NCBI GenBank assembly: GCA_033675545.1
Contig: JAWDGP010006221.1
Location: 94,501 to 158,500, forward strand
Direction: 5' to 3'
DNA length: 64,000 nucleotides
Origin: Elysia crispata
Lineage: Eukaryota > Mollusca > Gastropoda > Plakobranchidae
Below are positions 12,086 through 24,300 of the stretch, piece after piece. Made by a program: the position numbers and the translations under genes. How positions within the stretch are numbered: the first letter of the stretch is position 1; every line of letters starts with the position of its first letter. Under the pieces are notes generated by a model, which was not told the origin of the DNA, did no database searches, and was given only the letters and a program-made list of their open reading frames with translations.

Positions 12086-12462
12086 AATTTTAAGATGGGG
12101 GAAAAGATTACAGAGTTATAATCACCTAAATCTGTTCTAAGGAATAGTGTATTGTAGTTAATACTTTATCCAAACCGAGATATATGGACAATTCATAGCG
12201 GAAACTCATATGGGTTCAAGAATTTTATGGCATCGTTTAAAACATCTCTTGGAAAAAAGATAGCCATACTACCTCACACTTTTTTGTATTATACACATGA
12301 AAGAACATTGAAGTGTTTACAGTTATCCGCGGCTGTTTTATATAAGTACTAAATCTATAGATAGTAGCTGATTTTCAAACTACTAACTTAGCTCTCAATC
12401 TAGATTTGCGTCTTATAAAATTCATCGAATTTTATAATAAGCTTGACACCCGAGTTAAAAGT

Positions 12463-15400
12463 ATGGCGGCTAATTCAGAATTTGAGAAAGATTTGAGCAA
12501 CAACATTCACTCAAAAACTGGAGAACATATCTATATTAATCTTGAATCAGAGACTGTGATAGAAGTGCGAGCACTGAGTCGCAAAGGCTCCATGCCTTTG
12601 GGAATATTTTGGGTGCATGTATTCCAACATCCAAATAATTATCCTGTAAGTGTCTTTTGTGGAAAGCTCAAATGAATTTGATTGCAGGTTCCAGAAGTCT
12701 TATTGAAACTGTTTCTTTACAAGTATTCTCTGTAGCAAAAAAGATAAGATAGGTAACTTTGATTAAAACTCTGTTTTCGGACTATCATATTATTCACATT
12801 TAGATACATTGTATTCAGATGGATCTACTACTCTAATCTTAATAGCAGGGTTTTGTTTCCAAAACATAATTTTATGCCACATTGCAAGTATAAATTGTAT
12901 ATTTACATACATATTTAAATACACTGTATAAATTACGAATTCATATGAATGTATAAAAACATTTGAAAATATAACCTCAAGATATTATTTCATTATTCGT
13001 TTATTTGCTTCTTTTTTAATTGAAGGCTACATTTTAAGTAGGTTCCAATGTATCTTCTTCAATATTCTAAAGGTTTACTCCTATCCATACAAGACACTGT
13101 ATAGTGGAGGAAGGGAGCATGAGCTTCAACTAAGAGTGGATGGTGTCACAGTGACTATTAATTTAGCATCAGGCCAGCTATATATCAAAGGAAGCCATGT
13201 GCTGGATTGGTTTGTGCAACGCGTTCCATTGCTGCTGCAGGGATATTCAAGCCCCCATGGAAAGTGTGGACCTCGAGCCATTCAGCCGCTCTTTACTTCT
13301 GAAGAAATAAAGATTCTTGCATCAGAGCGAGAGAAACGTTACAAGCAATGTATGTTTTTTTTAGAAGAGGGAAAAAAAAGGAGGAAGAGGAGAGAGCCAG
13401 AAAGATCACAGTGGAAACATATTACATTATTACTATTTAATATGGTTAAGAAGGAAATGGAAAAGCAGATTTTGTTATCAAAGCATGACAGCTTTCCATA
13501 TTAACTGGGTAGTCTTGACAAGAATGTCTCCATTCCTACTGTGGACTTGAAATGTTTAACTCTTTTTGAAAAAGTGTTTAAAAAAAATTCATTATGTTCT
13601 CGATCAAGAAGAAGGGAATGATTAGAGAAAGTTACATTTTGTTGAAAGATTTGCTTTTATTTCAATTTCAAAAAATACTTTTTCTTTCTATTGTACCCAA
13701 TTTGTCTTTTTTTTCCTCCAAGTTAATAGACATAACAAAGACAATTTTCTTTGAGGTCATACTAGGCAGACAGAGCAATAAAAAGCCAATGAAGCAAATT
13801 GATCTTTACAAATGCAGAGCTTAGGTTATTTTGTCAATATCCATATGATTTTGGCCTTGCCCAAATATTGCTTTTCCCCAAGATATTCAACATCACATAA
13901 AGATAGGTAAAAATGTTTTGAGAAAAAACAGTTGCAAGCTCTAGGATGCTGTGCTTTAAAACTATGAGAAAAATACAGCTAGTTATAAGTCAGACTGAGT
14001 TATGACATCCTATTACATGTATCTTTAAATCAATAGTAACATCCAAGAATCCTTAAATAAAACTTTTTTTTATTGGTAGTTGGTGTTACAAAAATATGTT
14101 ATTTGAAGTATAAATTTTCAGCATTATATCCTTTAAAAAAAAACAGATCTGGAAAAATGGCCTCCTTCAGTGTTGGAATCCTCTGGAATGGAAGTGATGT
14201 CTGCAGGTGAAGCAGATCCTTCACATGAGCCAGTTGATGCTGACTCCTGCTTGAATGGACAAGATCTAGAAATGTACAGCCCTAATGCAGATCTGGTAAT
14301 TAAGTTTAATCATAACAAAATATTTTGCAAATCAATTTCAGACTATGTTTAAGTTTTATTTTAAAGAAAATGGTCTTGATTTTAAAAAGAAATTTTATTA
14401 CAGAAGAGGTTAAATGTTAAGACAAAGTGGTTTATATGTGTATAAGTTTCTTTTGCAAGGAGATACTTGTTTACTTTCTTTTAGACAGATTATGTGCTAT
14501 AAAGTTTATCAGCATTATACCATGGCTAAAACCAGCAGGATAGGACATGTCCATTGTCCAAAACTCTGACTTTTTGCAATGCAACACTAACTGCCTCCCC
14601 ACCTCACGTTTACCATATATTCATACATAACCTTGGACAATTGTGCTGTATTGAATTTAGTAACAACTAACATTTTTTTTTTAAATAAGGCACATCAATG
14701 TCTTACAGTTGAAACAAAGTTACTTGAGGTGTTTTTGAGAGTCTCTGCTAAGCCCTCAAGATCTTTTCATAAATATAAAAAAATAAGTTTTTTTTCCCCC
14801 TCACAATAATGACAATGGATACCATGAATGGATTTGAAATGTCAATCCATCAAAGATAGTGCAAAAAATGCCAAAATACGACACGATTATTTGAGACTTG
14901 CTCCCACTGCAAATCATCATAGGGGCTCCTGGGGAACTCTCTCGACCAAAGTGAGATGCCTTTATAGATGTAAGATAGTCACAACTAGATCTCTTGCAGT
15001 ACAGGCTATTCAGGCATCAGTTTTCAATTACTCCTAAAATTAATGTAAAAGTTTTGCACCAAAAAAAAATGGTTACTTCGCTCTTTAAGAGCACATATCT
15101 CACTTCTAAATATTGGTAATTTTGGATAATTTTCGGCTTATGGTTTAAAACAAATTGCTCTCAGAATCTAAGGATTTTACCTCAAGAGATAGAGAATGAA
15201 GACTCAGTCTCTATATATATTTCGTAATGGCCTTACTTGGAAGTTTTCTTTGGAGGTTTACACAGGGGCCACATTGATTATAAGACAGATAAAGTTTCTT
15301 TTTACATCAAAATTGGCTATGCTCACAAATTGAATTGATTAAAATTAATAAAAAAAAATAATCATCTTCTTGCATTTTTCCCCTTGGGAAGATGGGATGA

Positions 15401-17009
15401 TAAATACATGATAATATTTTCTATGACAGTTGTGGTTTACAAGATATAGAGATAATGCATGTAAATATGTAGAAGCGTAAAACCACAGTATCCAAAAAAG
15501 AAGTATTTCTTTTAGCAGCAAATCTAATGACAATTTACAAATTTTCTACTTCTTTAATTTGAACAAAAATCTAGTAGTCAGAATCAATAGAAGCTGTTGT
15601 GATTCACAAATCATACAGACAATAATAATTAATATATGTAGAAGAGAAATACCAAAATATGTAAATAAAACGTTTTTCTTTTAGTATCACAGTTTGCATG
15701 TTTTCCACTTCTTTAATTTGAAAAAAAAATTATAGTGACATCTGCATAGTAGTTAGAACCATTCAAAGCTGTTGTAATTGTGAGGTGGCCTGGGATTTTT
15801 AGGCTCATACTGTTTTGAGCTATTAGGCTTCAAACATAAAAAATCAGTTTTTCAAGGTTTCCCACTTTTTAACTTCTTATGAACTATTTTTCTATCTTGT
15901 CAAAAAGTGTCAAAGCTCAAAAGAAACTTTAAGTAATGCTTTATGGTGTTTTTGTGAAGATAAATGCAACCCTGCATGAAAACTTTCCCTAACCTTAAGC
16001 ATGTTTTTCTCAGTTTCTTATTCCCAAGCCTTGTCTTAAGTTTTGAGTCATATCTCAGCCAAATACTAATATATTCTAAAAAATTCAACTGTTTTATGCA
16101 GGGAATTGGTTGGACTTTCAAAAAAATAAGGAAATCACAATTTGTCTAAACTAGTCTTTGAGCCTGAAAATTGCAGGCCATCTCACAATTCACAAATCAG
16201 AGACAATGATATATATGTAGAAGAAGAAAACCACAGTATGTAAATAAAGTGTTTCTTTTAGTAGCAAATCTTATCACAATTTATATACATTGTATTTTCC
16301 ACTTCTTTAAATTGAAAAACAACAAAAAAATAAAACTAATGACATCTGATGGTAGTCAGAACCATTAAAAAACCCTCATCAATAATTATGTATTGTTCAT
16401 AAGCCTGTGTGCATCTCATGAATATGCAGCATATTTCAGCTTTGGCAACTCAAATGAAATTACATGCATCTTTCTTATTTGTAGTTGACTGGTGAAGAGA
16501 CAAAAGAGTTACTAACTCGGCTTGAGAGTGGGCAATCAATCCCTGGAGTGTCCCTTTATCGTCTCTGGCGATCAACTCTGGACCTTTGGTTTTCGGATTC
16601 TCAATCAAGAGTATTCTTGGTAACCCCTTACATTGACTCCGGTCGGTTAATTGATCTTTGTGAACTGTTCCTAAGGCATAAACTTACAGCTTGCTTGGAT
16701 ACATTGGTTGTACCTCTAAGTAGTATCCACGGAAAATTTGCAGTTGTAAGAAGGGAAGCAATTCGACGATTTCCAGTCCAAGAACAAGTTCTTTTGGAAT
16801 ACAAAATCCTTGGAAAGGTTATATTTCCTGTGGTTGATATTCTCAATTCTTTCCTGGCTGTGGTGAAGGATGGCAAAGCACATGTGCTGCACAGCAATGC
16901 TGACTTTAATGCAGCCTGTTTTGTTACCACCTCTGTGACTGCTGTTCACTATTCACATATGGAAGAAGAATTATTTATGAAAAATTACATCGATCCTATT
17001 TTAGTATAA
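12463..17009 (+). CDS. Uncharacterised protein with degenerate PLD-like domain
   Basis: Four exons join in phase: 12463-12645, 13073-13349, 14147-14295 and 16485-17009, giving 377 residues. The ATG at 12463 is the first in the open frame and precedes GCG. The N-terminal part (about residues 1-150) is a conserved-looking module with hydrophobic strands (GIFWVHVFQHP, GQLYIKGSHVLDWF). An acidic linker follows (exon 3). The C-terminal 170 residues contain FLVTPYIDSGRL, then SIHGKFAVV, then HVLHSNADFNA, the order of a phospholipase D/nuclease half (HxK, then GSxN). The HxK motif is present, but the usual Asp five positions after the Lys is Arg and GS is replaced by HS, so catalysis is doubtful. 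No signal peptide or membrane span is evident. I do not recognise the family by name. The third intron holds a triplicated repeat and a MITE. Confidence 0.75.
15430..16380. repeat. Three tandem units of about 170 bp, split by a MITE
   Basis: Units near 15430-15600, 15600-15779 and 16187-16380 share the order: ATATGTAGAAG, ACCACAGTAT-like, GTAAATAAA, TTTCTTTTAGTA, a CACAATTTAC-like block, TCCACTTCTTTAATTTGAA, then AGTCAGAA with a CAAAGCTGTTGT-like end. Unit 3 continues unit 2 once the 407-bp MITE is removed. All are in the third intron of the PLD-like gene. The units are diverged and carry no coding frame. Confidence 0.65.
15780..16186. mobile_element. MITE with 28-bp inverted repeats and AATT duplication
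   Basis: Left end GTGAGGTGGCCTGGG continues ATTTTTAGGCTCA; the right end as reverse complement is GTGAGATGGCCTGCA continuing ATTTTCAGGCTCA, so 24 of 28 bases match. AATT flanks both sides (15776-15779 and 16187-16190). At 407 bp it encodes nothing recognisable. The four-base target duplication does not fit Tc1/mariner (TA); the superfamily is unassigned. Confidence 0.7.
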
Positions 17010-20000
17010 TTTGCATCATAAATGCTGACTTCCATTGTTTTAGATCAAGTCGCTTCAGTATTTTTTTTCATTTCAATCAACCAATGTCAATTTATAATGA
17101 AAGCAATGTACATGTACCAGACAATTTAAGTGCTAGGCATTGATTCACTTACAAATACAACTTATTCAGAGACAAATAGAGAGGGTCAAATTTGCTTGCA
17201 TAAAATGGCTAAGTCTGTTAGAGGGAGTTTGCTTTGTGTTAAAACACTAGAAATCAGAATCACAACCTAGCTCGAGTTGCCTAATACCATGATTGTTTGA
17301 CAATGATACAAAAAAAGAACCCAAAAAGTTTTGCTGGATTGGAAAACTAGCATTTGTATCAAAACTATCATATCAATTAGGTATTCTCAATCATGCAATA
17401 CAAGACTAGGCATTAAAATACATGTGTTTGGCTGTACAATCCGTATGTCTATTGTTAAGTTTTATCTCAGCTTTTTTAAATGAAAGGATGCTTTTAATTG
17501 AAATTATTCACAAAATATGATATTGAAAATTACACTAGGAACACCCATTTTCTTCTTGAATATTGTGCAAAAATAAAAATTGGTGCTTAATCATGCCATT
17601 TTCTTATGCACATGACTATGAAACCCTGTTTATAATCACTGCTTTAGACACGTCTTATCATATATCTGCAATTTCATTAGGGATTTTCATGAAAAACTCT
17701 CTTGATTAGAAAAATCATACGGCTTGGCAGATCACTTTTCACTTATTAGTGTTGGTTATTGTTCATATTAACTAACAGCATATACCTTAGTATTAACACT
17801 GTTATGAGGCATGAAGTGAAACTTTTCATTAATAAAACACTTTGTATTATGAGATTGAAATGGTTTGGTGTGCCTACCCACAGTAGAACTGTGATGCCCT
17901 TTCTAATCTCATACAAAACATTTTTGCTAAGTCCTATTTATAAGTATTAATATTCACATTCTTGTATGACTGTCAAGATATTTCTTACTGTATGTTAAGT
18001 GTTTGCACAGTGTAACATCCACGACATCCAGAATTAGGGCACGCTATGACTATCTATGATTCTGCTCTAAACTTGATCTTGATAAAGGGAGAAATGGAAA
18101 GGCTTGATAACCAATTTATGAATCAAATTTACATTAAAATTTGGATTGCACCCAGAGAGCAGAGAGCATGGGCAATAATAACACTAGATTGCTTTGTAAA
18201 CCTTGTGTCTGAGAAATGTTTTTTTGATGTAATTCTTCCTCTATGTTTTGTATTCAATAAAATTCACGCCGATTTTTCAAATCAGGTAAGGTGAAATGTT
18301 TATTAGGCTTACATTTTAAATCATACTTTTTGCACAACTATGATCAAAACAAATGGCAAATATAAACTCTTAAATTTTGTGAGTGTGTGTATACAGGAAG
18401 ATGGGGTCCCAAAATGCACATGTATAAATAATTTTTGCATATCAGATCAAGGCCAGGACTGGGTAAGAATAAAACAGTAAGAAACTCATAAAAGATATGA
18501 ATTTTATTACCCTATTCATTTTTTACTTTTATAACTTATCCTGGTTAAACCAAACTGATTGTAGCAGTCATTAAAATTTTGGTTTAAGAATTTTTCACTG
18601 TATCCCAATCTGTAAAATAATTATAAAATGTTTTGGTATATTGAAGGATTTTTTCTCCACATTGTAAATTGAAAAAATAAAAAAAAACTATAGATAAAGT
18701 ACATGTATTGTAAATAATATAAAGATTGGCAGCCATGATTATTCTTTAATTTGTCAAATTCATTGTTTCCAAGAGGTACTGCACAGTGTCTTTTAATATT
18801 TCTTTTTAATTTTTTTAATTGGAGACTACTGTATTTTTTACACACAGTTTTAATTTCTTCAAGATTAATGACTTGAAATGGATGAGAACCATCCTGCATT
18901 GTTATAAATTATTTCAAAATGAAATATTAACATAAAATATTTATACGCATTTGCAGTATCTATCCAATTTTTTTTTTTAAATCCAACTTATGATAACTTT
19001 ATAATAAACATGTTTAATCTTTTTCTTGTTTGCCTAATCAGCATTGAATTCTCTACCAAAAAAAAAAAAAAGGATACCATTTTTATAACTGTTGTTTATT
19101 GTTCATTTTAAGTTATGAATAAGGAAAATGTTTTGGTGCTAACATGAATGAATTGATTTTGCAAAAGCTACTTGGCAAAATATTCTCATAATGAAGTGAG
19201 CCATTTTACTAAAGCACTATTTTCAACGACAGTTTTATCTTCATCACCTTAAATTATCTTTCATCATATGACGCTTTACATACAACTGGAAGATAATGAC
19301 TTAGTTACTGTTATAGCTGTAGAGACATTTAGCATAATTGTATTATTCAATTATCTTTGTAGATCATGTGAATAAATTTAATGCTCCTAAAACTTGAATT
19401 TAGAGTTATTTATTAACTTGGATTTTGTTGAGATCATCAATTCAAGATTAGGGATTCAGTTTCTGACTGTGGCTTATGTGCAGTTAATTTTAAAAGATTG
19501 TATGCCTTTAAAATTTCTTTTATAAAGCAGTGAGATGTGTATACAGTAAAAAAAGAGTACAAACTTATGTTTCATGATAAGACCATAAATGGACTCTATT
19601 TTTAAATCCTAGAAGACTAAAAAAGTTAACTTAACCAAACCCATTTACATCTACAACCTTGAATTGAAAGCACTCAAAAAACTTCATAAACAGATAATCC
19701 AAAACAGATCAAAGCCAAACATCGGTTTCAAGTCTCCGTGAATTTTGTTTTCCTGAAAAGGCAAATTATAACAGCAAGGAAGCACTAATTATTTGGGTGG
19801 AATCCTCTTGATTAAGAAAAGGTAGGGACTCTTTATTATTCAGGTGAAAGTAACAGTATTTTAATTTCTAGCAATTTACTTAGTTAAAGGGCAGTGACCC
19901 AAAATAAATCTCTGCTCCTGAATAAGTCAAAATTAAAGCTCAGTCCTATTCAGGTGAAAAAATGAGGTATTATTTTTTTAAATGCTGAACTTTCAGGGAA

Positions 20001-21147
20001 GAAATCTTATTAAAATCCCTTTATCTTTTAGATTGCTTCTCTATTAGATCTATATCATCTTATCAAGGTCATCTATTTAACCTAATAGTAATACGCTCAG
20101 CTTCTGTGACAAGACTGAGTAGATCATCTTGATGACGTAATTCCTTACTTTGTAGTGCAAAATTTTCATATCTTATGGAGAAACAATGTAACAATTTAAT
20201 AAAACATGGCTTTCTGAAATTCCTCAAGAAAATTAAAAAAAAAATAGTTCACATTAATTAGGAAAACAGTACTAACATGAGGAATAAGTACTTCTTTGTA
20301 CCCAAAAATCAGAGTAACAATAAAGAAAAATTCCTTTTCATGGTAAGCTGGTGTAGCTGTGTAACAAATAAATCTTCACTTAATTTCTACTTAAAAAATA
20401 GCACAAAAAACTTATCTCGCAACATATTTTTTATTCAATCCAGCTTTTTAGGCTTAAGGGATGCATGAGGACACTATGCATAACCGTCAATTTTATGCTA
20501 TTGCTTTCTTTCTTTAAAAAGGATGTAATCGCGATATTATCTTTTCAAATAAATAGGACAAACACAAGCACTTGAGTTCTAGAGAGATCTCTTCCCCTTT
20601 ACATTATTTTCAATACATAAAACACAGTATGGTGCTGACTTGAGGCGATGAGAAATGATCGTTTCAACTAAGCTGTACCATGGACTGCATGAATCACACT
20701 GGAGATGACCTTTTGCAATCTTCTGGTGTGTACATATTAAATTTATTACAATTTGGGCCTAAGGTTTAGCTCATAAAATCATTCTTTCCAAAACACATTT
20801 CAATTCAATTTTTATTTTCATGGGAGAATCTGTTTTTAAAATTAAACTTTGTTATAGCACATCTTAAGAAAATGCAGACTTTAGCTTATATAAATTTCAA
20901 GTCTGAGTTGGTTTAAAGGTTACAGCTTGCAAAATTCTTGACCTTCTTTAGCGAGAAATGTATGATATAAAGCTAATGATTCACTTCAGGAGAATTAAAA
21001 GTTGTTTTTTTTTCTTTTTCAACCCATAAAAGTCCAAACAGTAAGAGTAATGTACAAAATGAAGCATGCAATTTTAAGGATTCTTACAATTACAGCAAAA
21101 AATCCATCAAATTAAGTAAAGTCAATGCAAGGCTTGATATTTTAAAT
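17010..21147. other. Convergent 3' region of the PLD-like gene and ERH
   Basis: About 4 kb of AT-rich sequence between two genes that end towards each other. An AATAAA at 17831-17836 could end the PLD-like transcript. An open frame at 18046-18294 has no recognisable motif. No RNA gene was seen. Confidence 0.45.
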
Positions 21148-21153
21148 TTTATT
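21148..21153 (-). promoter_or_regulatory. Candidate polyadenylation signal of ERH
   Basis: AATAAA on the minus strand about 200 bases after the ERH stop codon. It is the nearest clear hexamer found; another lies at 20752-20757. Confidence 0.4.
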
Positions 21154-21354
21154 GCATACTATGAATTAAATGAAATGGTGATTAAGAACGTGATACTGAT
21201 CCAAATATACATGTTGAATTTTGACAATCTATATTACACATATTAGAAACAAACAGCACAACATGCCATGGGCAAAAATTCAGAAATAAAAAAAATCAAG
21301 CAAAATTGAATACAGAGAATGTTGAACCCCTTGTAGACCATGTCCCACTCGCAT

Positions 21355-24300
21355 TTACTTTCCTGCTTGTTTGCGCAGCATGTGATAAATCTTTTCCTTA
21401 AGCCAGTCTTTGTTGTGTGGGGTGTATGTCCCATAGGATTTTTGATACCTTTACAATTGGAGGAAAAAAAAACAACACATTTGTAAAATTGTTAAGAAGT
21501 AAGAACGACAGAAAATTAACAAAAATATTAATTGATTCACTTAGAAACATGCCAATATTATCAGTGTGCTAACTTTATCAATACATTTTTTTTAAAATAT
21601 AAATTTAGGGACAAAATTTATACTTTTTTCATTTTACTTTTCATTACATTTACAGTTACAATCAGAAAAAAAATTTGAACTTTTAAAAAGTTTGTGAAAT
21701 AACAAACAAAGTATGTTATGTACATGTCCGATTTATCCAACCGCACCATGCAATATTAGCCAAAATGGCCCAGATTTACCAATTAATAGTAAAAACATGC
21801 TTTTCTCAAATGTTAACACTAAAATACGGGATCTTTGTTCGGATATAGGTACCATGGCATATCATTGTAATTAACAATCTCATTGTATTTGTCGCTTTGG
21901 TCCCACCTACTGATTATTCAGATCATCTTTTTCATTTTGTAAAACCAATTGACTTTAAGACTATCCGGGATTTTTTTTAATCTGAGAGAACACTAAGATA
22001 AAAATGTAAAAAGGATTTGGTTTTCAGTTGAAGAAAATATTTCTTAAACTCATTAGAGCTACAGCTTTCTATCATTACAATCAATTCAGTTCTTACCATC
22101 AGGCACATACCAGTACATAGCATAAAAAATCATACTTTTTAAAACATATGAAATGTATTTCAATGAATCAAACAATATCTGTTCTCGAAGTAAATCTTAA
22201 ATTTCTCTTTGGATATAGAATTATTGGAGCACAGCCACATAAGCATTTAGCAGAAACTGGATTGCAAAAAGAGCATTTCATAAACCTTCAAAGTATAGCC
22301 CTTTGTAATATAAATTATTTCCGCCCATTGATGAAAAACAATCAAGGAGAGACAGTTGAGGTTTCTTAGCCATATTAACAGAAAAAATGGACTGGAAAGA
22401 TCATGCACTGTGGAAAAATTGAAGGAAAAAGAAGCTGAGAAAGACAAAGAGCATCATATACAGACAGTCTGAATGTTTTTGCAACCAAGAATCAGAATTC
22501 AGATGCCTGATAACAAGTTTATCCTGCTGGCTGATAACAGGAATGAAGGACCATTATCTTCAATGCCTGCAGCAAGCCTGACACTTGAAGAAGAAGAAGA
22601 AGAAGAAGAAGAAGAAGAAGAAGAAGAAGAAGAAGAAGAAGAAGAAGAAGAAGAAGAAGAAGAAGAAGAAGAAGAAGAAGAAGAAGAAGAAGAAGAAGAA
22701 GAAGAAGAAGAAGAAGAAGAAGAAGAAGAAGAAGAAGAAGAAGAAGAAAACTTGTGCGATAATATAAACACAATATTTATCTTTCTTTCTGTTCAAAATA
22801 TTCTCATCAACCTTCTAAAAAAGCATATATCACTCAGTAGCTTCCAAATTCTTTTTGATGTTGTTGGGGATTGTCTACCACAACCATGTTATAGGACTGA
22901 CCATGTATAGGATTTAAGGGGTCTTGCGTTTTTATTAAACAAAAAAATTCTTTACTTCCATGTCTTTACATTTTTTAAGGGTAGGACCAGCTTTAAAGTT
23001 TTTTCTCTAATACACACTTTACACCAGAAACTGTAAAAAATTCATTTATTTTAGATACTTCTAAGATGTATTTATTTGTTAACAGCCTTATTATTCTCTG
23101 CGAACTCATTATTGCTTGCACTATTTTTTATACAATTTCAGCGGTGTTGCATCCAAGTCTTGATATTAATTAATTTATCAAAGTACTTGAAATTGATCCC
23201 TTTGCTTGAATTTATTCCTGTTGATAAAGATGTTGATCTTTGGACACTCATTGTTTCGACTGATGACCTATAATTCTGTATTTTTGCTGTCCAATCCCAA
23301 AGCTTTCTTGCTGCTTTCTCCTTTAACAATGTCTAGTATAATCGGGACAAGTCTTCTTTATTTTCTACTGTTAATACAGTGTCATCAGCGTATCTCAAGT
23401 TGTTTGCGTTTTGCCTACCTAATTTACCTCTAGGATATCCCTTATTTCCCAATCAACTTGCATTTCTGTTCACAATACATCTTTTTGAAAATTTGTAGAT
23501 CTTTATCTATCTTCAGCTATGTTGTATGTATTTGAGTGATTATCAAATCATGTAATCTGTCAAATGCCTTGGTGTAGTCATTGAAGCCCAGGTATAACTT
23601 TTTTTGTACTTCCAGAGCTTGTTTAATTATAACTCAAAGGATGTAGATAGCGTATGTTGTACCTCTTCCCTCAGCAAAGCAACATTGTCCCTCTGCTATT
23701 TCTGTTTGATTTTGTTTCTGACTTGCATCATGATGATTTTGAAAGTATTTTGGTGATATGACTCACAAGACTGATTGATCAATGCAATTCACACTCTGTT
23801 GTCCCTGGTTTTTTCGGTATAGCAAATAAATACATCTCCATCAAAACAAGAACAAGGCCTTGGATGGCTATATTGTATAATTGAACCTATCCTGATGTAT
23901 GGATGACAGGCCTGGAAGATTTCAAAACAGCTACAAATGTGGTTTCTGCAGAGAATGCTACAAATGTCACTGACTGTACAGAAATTAGACAAAACAGTGT
24001 TACAAGAAGCTGATGCAAGATCACTCATAAATATATGTAAATGCCAGGCAAATTTTTTTTGCCATGTGATGAGAAGAGAGAAATTAAAACATTTTGTGAC
24101 AACATAACGAGAATGATTGAAGCAAAACAGCTAGAAAAGATGTTGGATGGACTAATAAAGTGGTTAAATATAGAACAAGTAACAGATGCACTAAAAGTGG
24201 CAAGAGATCAAGATGCATGGTTCTGATGGCCTAGGCTTATGAGTACAGCAATGATTTGATTCATTGATTGTTATTAAGAATTATTACGTTACATATTTTT

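Noticed and set aside
12406..12462. Earlier non-ATG extension of the PLD-like gene
   Set aside because: The frame is open upstream by chance; the ATG at 12463 is the first Met codon and starts a conserved-looking module.
18046..18294. 82-residue plus-strand frame followed by a GTAAGG donor
   Set aside because: No family motif, no acceptor or partner exon, and it lies in the 3' flank of the PLD-like gene.
22473..22910. Long open frames of poly-Glu, poly-Lys, poly-Ser, poly-Leu and poly-Phe
   Set aside because: They are translations of the GAA array and its flanks, with no splice support or family match.
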